NCBI RefSeq assembly: GCF_013778455.1 | Contig: NZ_JACEHE010000014.1 | Coordinates: 1-64,000, forward strand | Reading direction: 5' to 3' | DNA length: 64,000 bases | DNA from: Streptomyces himalayensis subsp. himalayensis | GTDB taxonomy: Bacteria; Actinomycetota; Actinomycetes; Streptomycetales; Streptomycetaceae | Shown: one piece after another, positions 8,497-20,842 of the stretch | How positions within the stretch are numbered: the stretch's first letter is position 1 | Layout: every line of letters starts with the position of its first letter | Notes under the pieces: generated by a model | Told to the model about the DNA's origin: nothing | Seen by the model: the letters and a program-made list of their open reading frames with translations, nothing else | Database searches by the model: none | Position numbers and translations under genes: made by a program

Positions 8497-9498
8497 ATGA
8501 CAGTCGCCGTCGAGAGCGCGGCCTCCAAGAGCCGCGGTGACCGCGGGCCGCGCACCGGCCCGCTGCAGCGCATGAAGCGCTCGTACCAGAAGTACTGGTA
8601 CGCGTACGCGATGATCGCCCCCGTCGCCGTCGTGCTCGGTGTGCTGGTGCTCTATCCCCTGGTGCGGGGCTTCTACCTCACGCTCACCGACGCCGACAGC
8701 CTCAACTCGGCGCGCACCATCGGCGTCAACCACATCGACGCCACGTACCAGTTCATCGGCCTGGACAACTACGCGGACATCCTGTGGGGCCCGACGTCCT
8801 ACGACCGCTTCTGGTCCCACTTCATCTGGACCATCGTGTGGACGGCGCTCTGCGTCACCTTCCACTACGTCATCGGGCTCGGCCTCGCCCTGCTGCTCAA
8901 CCAGAAGATGCGCGGCCGCACCTTCTACCGGATGCTGCTGATCCTGCCCTGGGCGGTGCCCACCTTCGTCACCGTCTTCTCCTGGCGGTTCATGCTCGCC
9001 GACTCCGGGGTCATCAACTCCATGCTCGGCTCGCTCCATCTGCCGCAGCCGCAGTGGCTGGAGGACACCTTCTTCCAGCGCTTCGCCGCGATCATGGTCA
9101 ACACCTGGTGCGGTGTGCCGTTCATGATGGTCTCGCTGCTCGGCGGCCTGCAGTCGATCGACGCGTCCCTGTACGAGGCCGCGGAGATGGACGGCGCGAC
9201 CCCCTGGCAGCGCTTCCGCCACGTCACGCTGCCCGGCCTCCGTGCCGTCAGCTCCACCGTCGTGCTGCTCGGCGTCATCTGGACCTTCAACCAGTTCGCC
9301 ATCATCTTCCTGCTGTTCGGCGGCACCGCCCCGGAGGCCGACATCCTCGTCACCTGGGCCTACCAGCTGGGCTTCGGCCAGCAGCCGCGCGAGTACGCCG
9401 AGTCCGCCACGTACGGCGTACTGCTGCTGTCCATCCTGATCGTCTTCACCTCCGTCTACCGCCGCTGGCTGGCCCGCAATGAGCAGCTCGCCGTCTGA
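8497..9498 (+). CDS. malF: Maltodextrin ABC transporter permease MalF
   Basis: An inner-membrane permease of 333 residues with six predicted membrane spans and the cytoplasmic EAA loop EAAEMDGATPWQRF that contacts the ATPase. The ATG at 8497 (MTVAVESAASKSRGD) follows AGAAGG. The first span starts near residue 40 (YAYAMIAPVAVVLGVLVLYP). It lies between malE and malG, whose start is 13 nt downstream, so the two permeases are probably translationally coupled. Strong similarity to Streptomyces MalF proteins, and the neighbouring genes, support maltodextrin over other sugars. Confidence 0.93.
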   Translation: MTVAVESAASKSRGDRGPRTGPLQRMKRSYQKYWYAYAMIAPVAVVLGVLVLYPLVRGFYLTLTDADSLNSARTIGVNHIDATYQFIGLDNYADILWGPTSYDRFWSHFIWTIVWTALCVTFHYVIGLGLALLLNQKMRGRTFYRMLLILPWAVPTFVTVFSWRFMLADSGVINSMLGSLHLPQPQWLEDTFFQRFAAIMVNTWCGVPFMMVSLLGGLQSIDASLYEAAEMDGATPWQRFRHVTLPGLRAVSSTVVLLGVIWTFNQFAIIFLLFGGTAPEADILVTWAYQLGFGQQPREYAESATYGVLLLSILIVFTSVYRRWLARNEQLAV

Positions 9499-9511
9499 GG
9501 CAGGAGTCCCC

Positions 9512-10420
9512 ATGAGCACCACGACCCTCGACACCCCGGCCGCGGCCACGGACAAGGCCCCCGCGGCGCCGGCACGCCGGGTGCGGCGGCGCGGCGAGCG
9601 CAGCACCGCCGCCTCCGTCCTCACACACGGCATACTGATCGTCGCGAGCCTGATCGCGCTGTTCCCGATCGCCTGGCTGATCTTCCTGTCGCTCGGCCCC
9701 GACAAGGACGACTATCTGCACCCGGGGCGGATCCTCGACACAGCGAGCCTGTCCAACTACTCGTTCGTGCTGCAGCACACCAACTTCTTCAAGTGGCTGG
9801 GCAGCACCCTGATCGTGTCGCTCGGCACGACGGTGATCGGCGTGCTCTTCGCCGCCACCACCGGCTACGCGGTCTCCCGCATGCGCTTCCCCGGCTACCG
9901 GAAGTTCATGTGGATCCTGCTGGTCACCCAGATGTTCCCGGTCGCCGTCCTGATGGTCCCGATGTACGAGATCCTCTCGGAGCTGGGCCTCATCGACAGC
10001 TACGGCGGCCTCATCCTCATCTACTGCACCACGGCCGTGCCGTACTGCGCATGGCTGCTCAAGGGCTACTTCGACACCATCCCCATCGAGATCGACGAGG
10101 CGGGCCGGGTCGACGGCCTCTCACCCTTCGGCACGTTCGTGCGGCTGATCCTGCCGCTGGCCCGTCCCGGCCTCGCGGTGGCCGCCTTCTACACTTGCAT
10201 CACCGCATGGGGCGAGGTCGCCTTCGCGTCCGTCTTTCTGCTGGACGACACGAAGTACACCTTCGCCGTCGGTCTGCAGAGCTTCATCAGCGAACACGAC
10301 GCGCAGCGCCACTACATGGCCGCCGCCGCGGTCCTGATCGCCGTCCCGATCTCGGCCCTCTTCTACCTCGTCCAGAAGAACCTGGTGACCGGCCTCACCG
10401 CGGGCGGCACCAAGGGCTGA
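9512..10420 (+). CDS. malG: Maltodextrin ABC transporter permease MalG
   Basis: The second permease of the maltodextrin importer, 302 residues. The N-terminal 40 residues are cytoplasmic and Ala/Arg-rich, followed by six membrane segments, with the EAA motif DEAGRVDGLSPFGTF. The ATG at 9512 is preceded by GGCAGGAG. It forms the channel with MalF and is energised by a shared MsiK-type ATPase not encoded here. A perfect hairpin lies 13 nt downstream of its stop. Confidence 0.93.
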   Translation: MSTTTLDTPAAATDKAPAAPARRVRRRGERSTAASVLTHGILIVASLIALFPIAWLIFLSLGPDKDDYLHPGRILDTASLSNYSFVLQHTNFFKWLGSTLIVSLGTTVIGVLFAATTGYAVSRMRFPGYRKFMWILLVTQMFPVAVLMVPMYEILSELGLIDSYGGLILIYCTTAVPYCAWLLKGYFDTIPIEIDEAGRVDGLSPFGTFVRLILPLARPGLAVAAFYTCITAWGEVAFASVFLLDDTKYTFAVGLQSFISEHDAQRHYMAAAAVLIAVPISALFYLVQKNLVTGLTAGGTKG

Positions 10421-10433
10421 CGCACCCCCGGCT

Positions 10434-10457
10434 CCCGTGCGCACCGTCGCGCACGGG
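10434..10457 (+). terminator. Hairpin after malG
   Basis: A perfect 9-bp stem (CCCGTGCGC with GCGCACGGG) and a 6-nt loop, 13 nt after the malG stop. No U tract follows. It may be a partial terminator between the transporter and aglA. Confidence 0.5.
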
Positions 10458-10568
10458 CAGGCGGCCGCGGCACTCATCAGACCCCGCCGCGCCGCGGCCG
10501 CCTCATTTTCCTCTTTCTCAAGCTTCTCAAGCTTCATGACCCGAACTCCGTTACGTATCAAGGACGCC

Positions 10569-12248
10569 ATGAGCCAGCACTCCGCCGACCAGGCACCGAC
10601 CGCCGCCCTCGCCACCGTCGCCCGGCACCGCGACTGGTGGCGCGACGCGGTGATCTACCAGGTCTATCCGCGCAGCTTCGCCGACAGCAACGGCGACGGC
10701 ATGGGCGACCTGGAGGGCGTACGTTCCCGACTGCCCTATCTGCGTGACCTCGGCGTCGACGCCGTGTGGCTCAGCCCGTTCTACGCCTCGCCGCAGGCCG
10801 ACGCCGGCTACGACGTCGCCGACTACCGGGCCGTCGACCCCATGTTCGGCAACCTGCTGGACGCCGACGCGCTGATCCGCGACGCCCACGAACTGTCCCT
10901 GCGGATCATCGTCGACCTGGTGCCCAACCACTCATCGGACCAGCACGAATGGTTCAAGCGCGCCCTGCAGGAGGGGCCGGGCTCGCCGCTGAGGGACCGA
11001 TACCACTTCCGCCCCGGCAAGGGCGCCGACGGCGAACTCCCGCCGAACGACTGGGAGTCGATCTTCGGCGGCCCCGCCTGGACCCGGGTCACCGAGCCGG
11101 ACGGCACCCCCGGCGAGTGGTACCTGCACCTCTTCGCGCCCGAGCAGCCGGACTTCAACTGGGAGCACCCGGCGGTCGGCGACGAGTTCCGCTCGATCCT
11201 GCGCTTCTGGCTCGACATGGGCGTCGACGGCTTCCGTATCGACGTGGCGCACGGCCTGGTGAAGGCCGAAGGCCTGCCCGACCTCGGCTCGCACGACCAG
11301 CTGAAGCTGCTCGGCAACGACGTCATGCCGTTCTTCGACCAGGACGGCGTGCACGACATCTACCGCAGCTGGCGCAAGATCCTCGACGAGTACGCGGGCG
11401 AGCGGGTCTTCGTCGCGGAGGCGTGGACGCCGACCATCGAGCGCACCGCCAACTACGTCCGCCCCGACGAGCTGCACCAGGCGTTCAACTTCCAGTATCT
11501 GAGCACTGCCTGGGAAGCCGGGGAGCTGCGCGAGGTCATCGACCGCTCCCTGGACTCCATGCGCCCGGTCGGCGCGCCCACCACCTGGGTGCTGTCCAAC
11601 CACGACGTCACCCGGCACGCCACGCGGTTCGCGAACCCGCCGGGCCTGGGCACCCAGATCCGCCTCGCCGGCGACCGCGAGCTCGGCCTGCGGCGCGCCC
11701 GCGCGGCCTCCCTGCTGATGCTGGCGCTGCCCGGCTCCGCGTACATCTACCAGGGCGAGGAGCTCGGCCTGCCGGACGTCGTGGACCTGCCCGACGAGGT
11801 GCGCCAGGACCCCGCCTACTTCCGGGGCGCCGGACAGGACGGCTTCCGCGACGGCTGCCGCGTGCCGATCCCGTGGACCCGCACCGGCTCCTCGTACGGC
11901 TTCGGTGAGGGCGGCAGCTGGCTGCCGCAGCCCGACGGGTGGGGCGAGCTGAGTGTCGAGGCGCAGACCGGCGTCGCGGACTCCACGCTGGAGCTCTACC
12001 GCAGCGCGCTCGGCGCCCGCCGCGAGCACCCCGACCTCGGCGCCGGCGAATCCGTCACCTGGCTGGACGCGCCCGCGGGCGTACTGGCCTTCCGCCGCGG
12101 CGACTTCTTCTGCACGGCGAACACCACGGGCGAGACCGTGCGCGTGCCGGCGCCCGGGCGCGTCCTGCTCGCGAACGGCGATGTCACCGTCGTGGACGAC
12201 GAGGCGCAGCTGCCGGCGGACACCACGGTGTGGTGGACCATCGGCTGA
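10569..12248 (+). CDS. aglA: Alpha-glucosidase, GH13 family
   Basis: An intracellular GH13 enzyme of 559 residues that releases glucose from imported maltose and maltodextrins. No signal peptide is present. Catalytic motifs are VDGFRIDVAH (nucleophile Asp), FVAEAW (acid/base Glu) and LSNHDVTRH (transition-state Asp); the early GH13 signatures WWRDAVIYQVYPRSFADSNG and DLVPNHSSDQHEWF match oligo-1,6-/alpha-glucosidases. The ATG at 10569 (MSQHSADQAP) has AAGGA upstream; earlier starts exist but add only low-complexity sequence. It is downstream of malG in the same orientation, so it likely belongs to the maltose regulon. The exact linkage preference needs biochemistry. Confidence 0.93.
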   Translation: MSQHSADQAPTAALATVARHRDWWRDAVIYQVYPRSFADSNGDGMGDLEGVRSRLPYLRDLGVDAVWLSPFYASPQADAGYDVADYRAVDPMFGNLLDADALIRDAHELSLRIIVDLVPNHSSDQHEWFKRALQEGPGSPLRDRYHFRPGKGADGELPPNDWESIFGGPAWTRVTEPDGTPGEWYLHLFAPEQPDFNWEHPAVGDEFRSILRFWLDMGVDGFRIDVAHGLVKAEGLPDLGSHDQLKLLGNDVMPFFDQDGVHDIYRSWRKILDEYAGERVFVAEAWTPTIERTANYVRPDELHQAFNFQYLSTAWEAGELREVIDRSLDSMRPVGAPTTWVLSNHDVTRHATRFANPPGLGTQIRLAGDRELGLRRARAASLLMLALPGSAYIYQGEELGLPDVVDLPDEVRQDPAYFRGAGQDGFRDGCRVPIPWTRTGSSYGFGEGGSWLPQPDGWGELSVEAQTGVADSTLELYRSALGARREHPDLGAGESVTWLDAPAGVLAFRRGDFFCTANTTGETVRVPAPGRVLLANGDVTVVDDEAQLPADTTVWWTIG

Positions 12249-12292
12249 CCCTCAGCGTCCGTAGCCGCTTGCAAGAGATTGCTGCGGTCTTT

Positions 12293-12328
12293 CAGAGGCC
12301 TGCCGCCTGATCAGGTGGCAGGCCTCTG
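12293..12328 (+). terminator. Terminator after aglA
   Basis: CAGAGGCCTGCC at 12293-12304 pairs with GGCAGGCCTCTG at 12317-12328, and the intervening bases contain the palindrome CCTGATCAGG. The whole forms an almost continuous 17-bp stem ending the maltose import/aglA transcript. Confidence 0.8.
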
Positions 12329-12433
12329 CCATGCTCCAGGCCCGTCATCTCGGGGTCATGGCAGGTCATCGGGGTTTCAATGGCCGCTACCGCGGGGCGA
12401 TTTCGTAAATGTGACGAGAGCATGTCCAAAGGG

Positions 12434-12497
12434 TTGACCTGGTGCCCCGGGGCTCATACCGTCTGCTCACTGCAATCCTCTGACTGCTTGCAGCAAG
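12434..12497 (+). promoter_or_regulatory. Amylase promoter with overlapping CTTGCAG operator
   Basis: TTGACC (12434-12439) and TACCGT (12457-12462) are separated by exactly 17 bp. CTTGCAG-CAAG at 12487-12497 and ACTGCAA at about 12469-12475 lie just past the -10 box, where a bound repressor would block initiation. Direct and inverted TGCAG-type repeats at this position are known from Streptomyces amylase promoters under MalR and glucose control. Confidence 0.75.
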
Positions 12498-12581
12498 AAC
12501 CTTCAAGCGCCCTCCGGGCAGTCGTGTCGCTCTCACCCCGAGGGCGGGTCGCCCCCCACGTACACGCAGAAGGAACCCGAC

Positions 12582-13964
12582 ATGGCCAGCAGAACCCTCT
12601 CCGGCGCGCTCGCCCTTGTGGCGGCCGCGACGGTCGCGGTCGCCGTTCCCGGCGCCACCGCGCAGGCCTCACCACCCGGCACCAAGGACGTCACCGCGGT
12701 GCTCTTCGAGTGGGACTTCGACTCCGTAGCGAAGGAGTGCACGAACCGTCTCGGCCCGGCCGGGTACGGTCTCGTCCAGGTGTCGCCGCCCGCCGAGCAC
12801 ATCCAGGGCTCGCAGTGGTGGACCTCGTACCAGCCGGTCAGCTACAAGATAGCCGGGCGCCTCGGTGACACCACCGACTTCCGTGACATGGTCGCCACCT
12901 GCCACAACGCGGGCGTCAAGGTCGTCGTCGACACGGTCATCAACCACATGTCGGCGGGCAGCGGCACCGGCACCGGCGGCTCCTCGTACACGAAGTACAA
13001 CTACCCCGGCCTGTACTCGGCGCCCGACTTCGACGACTGCACCGCGCAGATCTCCAACTACCAGGACCGGTACAACGTCCAGCACTGCGAGCTCGTCGGT
13101 CTCGCCGACCTGGACACCGGCGAGGAGTACGTCCGCTCGGCCATCGCCGGCTATATGAACACGCTGCTCGGGTACGGCGTCGACGGCTTCCGGATCGACG
13201 CCGCCAAGCACATGCCCGCGGCCGACCTCGCGAACATCAAGTCGCGGCTCAGCAACCCGTCCGTGTACTGGAAGCAGGAGGTCATCCACGGGTCGGGGGA
13301 GGCCGTGCAGCCGACCGAGTACACGGGCAACGGGGACGTCCAGGAGTTCCGCTACGCGTACGACCTCAAGCGGGTCTTCAACAGCGAGAACCTCGCCTAC
13401 CTCAAGAACTACGGCGAGGGCTGGGGCTATATGAGCAGCGGCGTCTCCGGTGTCTTCGTCGACAACCACGACACCGAGCGCAACGGCTCCACACTCAGCT
13501 ACAAGGACAACGCCAACTACACCCTGGCCAATGTCTTCATGCTCGCCTGGCCGTACGGCGCCCCGGACGTCAACTCCGGCTACGAGTGGTCCAGCACGGA
13601 CGCAGGGCCGCCCAACGACGGCACGGTGAACGCCTGCTGGCAGGACGGCTGGAAGTGCCAGCACGCCTGGCCCGAGATCGAGTCGATGGTGGCCTTCCGG
13701 AACGCGACCCGCGGTGAGTCGGTCACCAACTGGTGGGACAACGGTGCGGACGCCATCGCGTTCGGCCGCGGCAGCAAGGGCTTCGTGGCCATCAACCACG
13801 AGTCGTCGTCACTGACCCGGACCTACCAGACCTCGCTGCCGGCCGGCACTTACTGCGACGTCCAGAGCCGCTCGACCGTCACGGTGAACGGCTCGGGCCA
13901 GTTCACGGCGACGCTCGGCTCCAACACGGCGCTCGCGCTGTACTCCGGGAAGTCCACCTGCTGA
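12582..13964 (+). CDS. Secreted alpha-amylase, GH13
   Basis: An extracellular endo-acting alpha-1,4-glucanase of 460 residues. A Sec-type signal peptide occupies about residues 1-29 (MASRTLSG, hydrophobic core, cleavage near AQA-SPPG). The GH13 core follows, with catalytic motifs GFRIDAAKH (near residue 203), KQEVI (near 233) and FVDNHDTERNG (near 292), and a C-terminal beta domain ending ALYSGKSTC. It stops there, without the starch-binding CBM20 domain found in several Streptomyces amylases. It has its own promoter and operator, so it is probably induced by maltodextrins and repressed by MalR and glucose. Amylase activity is nearly certain. Confidence 0.95.
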   Translation: MASRTLSGALALVAAATVAVAVPGATAQASPPGTKDVTAVLFEWDFDSVAKECTNRLGPAGYGLVQVSPPAEHIQGSQWWTSYQPVSYKIAGRLGDTTDFRDMVATCHNAGVKVVVDTVINHMSAGSGTGTGGSSYTKYNYPGLYSAPDFDDCTAQISNYQDRYNVQHCELVGLADLDTGEEYVRSAIAGYMNTLLGYGVDGFRIDAAKHMPAADLANIKSRLSNPSVYWKQEVIHGSGEAVQPTEYTGNGDVQEFRYAYDLKRVFNSENLAYLKNYGEGWGYMSSGVSGVFVDNHDTERNGSTLSYKDNANYTLANVFMLAWPYGAPDVNSGYEWSSTDAGPPNDGTVNACWQDGWKCQHAWPEIESMVAFRNATRGESVTNWWDNGADAIAFGRGSKGFVAINHESSSLTRTYQTSLPAGTYCDVQSRSTVTVNGSGQFTATLGSNTALALYSGKSTC

Positions 13965-13980
13965 CCTCTGCGGTTCCGGT

Positions 13981-14013
13981 CGCCCGGCGCTCCTTCCCCG
14001 CTCGCGCCGGGCG
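13981..14013 (+). terminator. Terminator after amylase
   Basis: A 10-bp perfect stem (CGCCCGGCGC with GCGCCGGGCG), a 13-nt loop, then GGCC and six T residues; one of the few U-tailed terminators in the window. The pullulanase start is only 45 bp further on, so its expression needs read-through or a promoter overlapping this element. Confidence 0.8.
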
Positions 14014-14057
14014 GCCTTTTTTCCTGTATCTCCTCGTACATCCAAGGAGTTCTTGCC

Positions 14058-19478
<5,421 letters not shown>

Positions 19479-19572
19479 CCGAGCCTTGTAGCCGGTGTGT
19501 CAGGAAGGGGGGCGGGTCCTGCGGGCCCGCCCCCTTTCTGCCGTTGTCGGTGGGATGCGCGAGGATGAACCC

Positions 19573-19932
19573 ATGCCACAGATCACCGTTGACCATTCCG
19601 CGCAGCTGACCGACGTCTTCGACCGGCGGGGTTTCGGGCTCGCCCTGAATCCGCTGGTCGTCGAGGTGGCGGCCGCCAAGATCGAGAACTGCAAGATCGC
19701 CTTCCGTCCCGCCGACGAGACCGTGGTCGGGGACACGGCGGACGGCCACGCCGTCGTGCACGTCACCATCGGCCTGCTCGCGGGCCGCTCGGAGGAGACC
19801 AAGGCGCGGCTCACGGAGGGGGTGCTCGACCTCATACGGCAGTTCCTGAAGCCGGCCGAGGGGCTGGCGCTGCATGTCTCCGCCGAGGTGCGCGACCTCG
19901 ACGACTCATACCGGAAGTACGAGGAAGGATGA
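19573..19932 (+). CDS. CHMI/tautomerase-like protein
   Basis: A 119-residue protein resembling 5-carboxymethyl-2-hydroxymuconate isomerase. It starts Met-Pro (MPQITVDHS), so Pro1 could act as catalytic base after Met removal, as in the tautomerase superfamily. Further family-like parts are HVTIGLLAGRSEETKARLTEG and a C-terminal LHVSAEVRDLDDSYRK. CHMI works in homoprotocatechuate degradation, but no other gene of that pathway is near, so the substrate is open. Its stop codon overlaps by 1 bp or abuts the stop of the convergent TetR gene. Confidence 0.8.
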   Translation: MPQITVDHSAQLTDVFDRRGFGLALNPLVVEVAAAKIENCKIAFRPADETVVGDTADGHAVVHVTIGLLAGRSEETKARLTEGVLDLIRQFLKPAEGLALHVSAEVRDLDDSYRKYEEG

Positions 19933-19933
19933 C

Positions 19934-20659
19934 TCAGGAGAGCTGAGGCGCCAGTGCGGTCAGCCGGCCGATCAGATCGCCGAACGGACCGTCGGCCGGT
20001 TCGTCCGCAAGAAGGCGCCGCAGCACGTCCGCCATCTCCGCGTCGTACGCGGCGCTCACCGCCGTCAGTGCCGCGAAGTCGTGCACGAGCTGCATCTCCA
20101 GCTCGGGGCGCGGGATGCGGCGGCCGTCCAGCCATATCAGTGCGGTCGCCTCGGCGAGCGAGATCCAGGAGCGTACGACCAGTTCGAGGCGCGCGGGCGG
20201 TTCGCTGATCCCGAGATGCTCGAGGATCTGCTCGTACGCCGCCTGCCGCACCGAGTCGATGAGTGCGGTGGTGGTCGACGCCGTGTTCACCGCGGAGGCT
20301 TCGCCTGCGGGGACGGCCGGCCCGCCGCGCATCAGTGCGGAGAAGCCGGGCCCGTGCTCGTCGACGAAGTCGAAGAAGCGGCCCATGACCTGGTGCAGCC
20401 GTGTCCCGAGGGGGCCTTCGTGGGGCTCCGAGAAGCGGTCGGCGAGGTCGTCGGCGGCACGCTTCAACGCCGCCTCGTACAGGCTGAGTTTGCCGGGGAA
20501 GTAGTGGTAGACGAGAGGGCGCGAAATGCCTGCCGCGGACGCGATCTCGTCGATCGAGACGTCGTCGGGCGAGCGCTGACTGAACAGTTCGAGTGCGACC
20601 CCGATCAACTGCCGTCGCCGCTCCTCGACTCCCATTCTGCGGCGCACCCCGGTTGTCAT
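19934..20659 (-). CDS. TetR-family transcriptional regulator
   Basis: A 241-residue TetR-type regulator. The N-terminal helix-turn-helix is VSIDEIASAAGISRPLVYHY after a typical RRRQLIGVALELFSQ helix; the rest is an all-helical ligand or dimer domain. No ligand can be inferred. It converges with the tautomerase-like gene and follows, in the same orientation, a large membrane-anchored protein 165 bp upstream. The start at 20659 (MTTGVRRRMGVEE) is preferred; the Met at residue 9 is an alternative. Its likely target is its own upstream region, which contains a minisatellite. Confidence 0.88.
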   Translation of the reverse strand: MTTGVRRRMGVEERRRQLIGVALELFSQRSPDDVSIDEIASAAGISRPLVYHYFPGKLSLYEAALKRAADDLADRFSEPHEGPLGTRLHQVMGRFFDFVDEHGPGFSALMRGGPAVPAGEASAVNTASTTTALIDSVRQAAYEQILEHLGISEPPARLELVVRSWISLAEATALIWLDGRRIPRPELEMQLVHDFAALTAVSAAYDAEMADVLRRLLADEPADGPFGDLIGRLTALAPQLS

Positions 20660-20761
20660 ACGAACACCCTAGCGATCCGACCACCCTCATGTCCTCACGG
20701 GATCAGCCATGACTCCCCATGGTTCCGGCACGAGTTGTTCACTGTGCGACATTCGCACGCG

Positions 20762-20842
20762 TCAGCGCAGCAATGAGATGTCTCAGCGCAGCGCAGAGAT
20801 GGCTCAGCGCAGCGCAGCGATGGTTAGCGCAGCGCTGAGATG
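20762..20842. repeat. Minisatellite over a stop codon
   Basis: Four imperfect 19-22 bp units near CTCAGCGCAGCGCAGAGATG lie end to end between the TetR start and the end of the next minus-strand gene; that gene's stop (20824) falls inside the array. Each unit has partial dyad symmetry (CTC...GAG). Confidence 0.75.

Larger units (their letters stand above)
12249..12581. other. aglA-amylase spacer
   Basis: This 333-bp gap contains the octamer palindrome CTTGCAAG at 12268-12275, a strong terminator at 12293-12328, the amylase promoter at 12434-12462 and a MalR-like operator at 12484-12497. No small coding frame was recognised. Confidence 0.7.

Noticed and set aside
6607..9705. Long minus-strand frame across malE-malF
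   Set aside because: Covers well-supported plus-strand genes; no motifs; composition typical of antisense GC frames.
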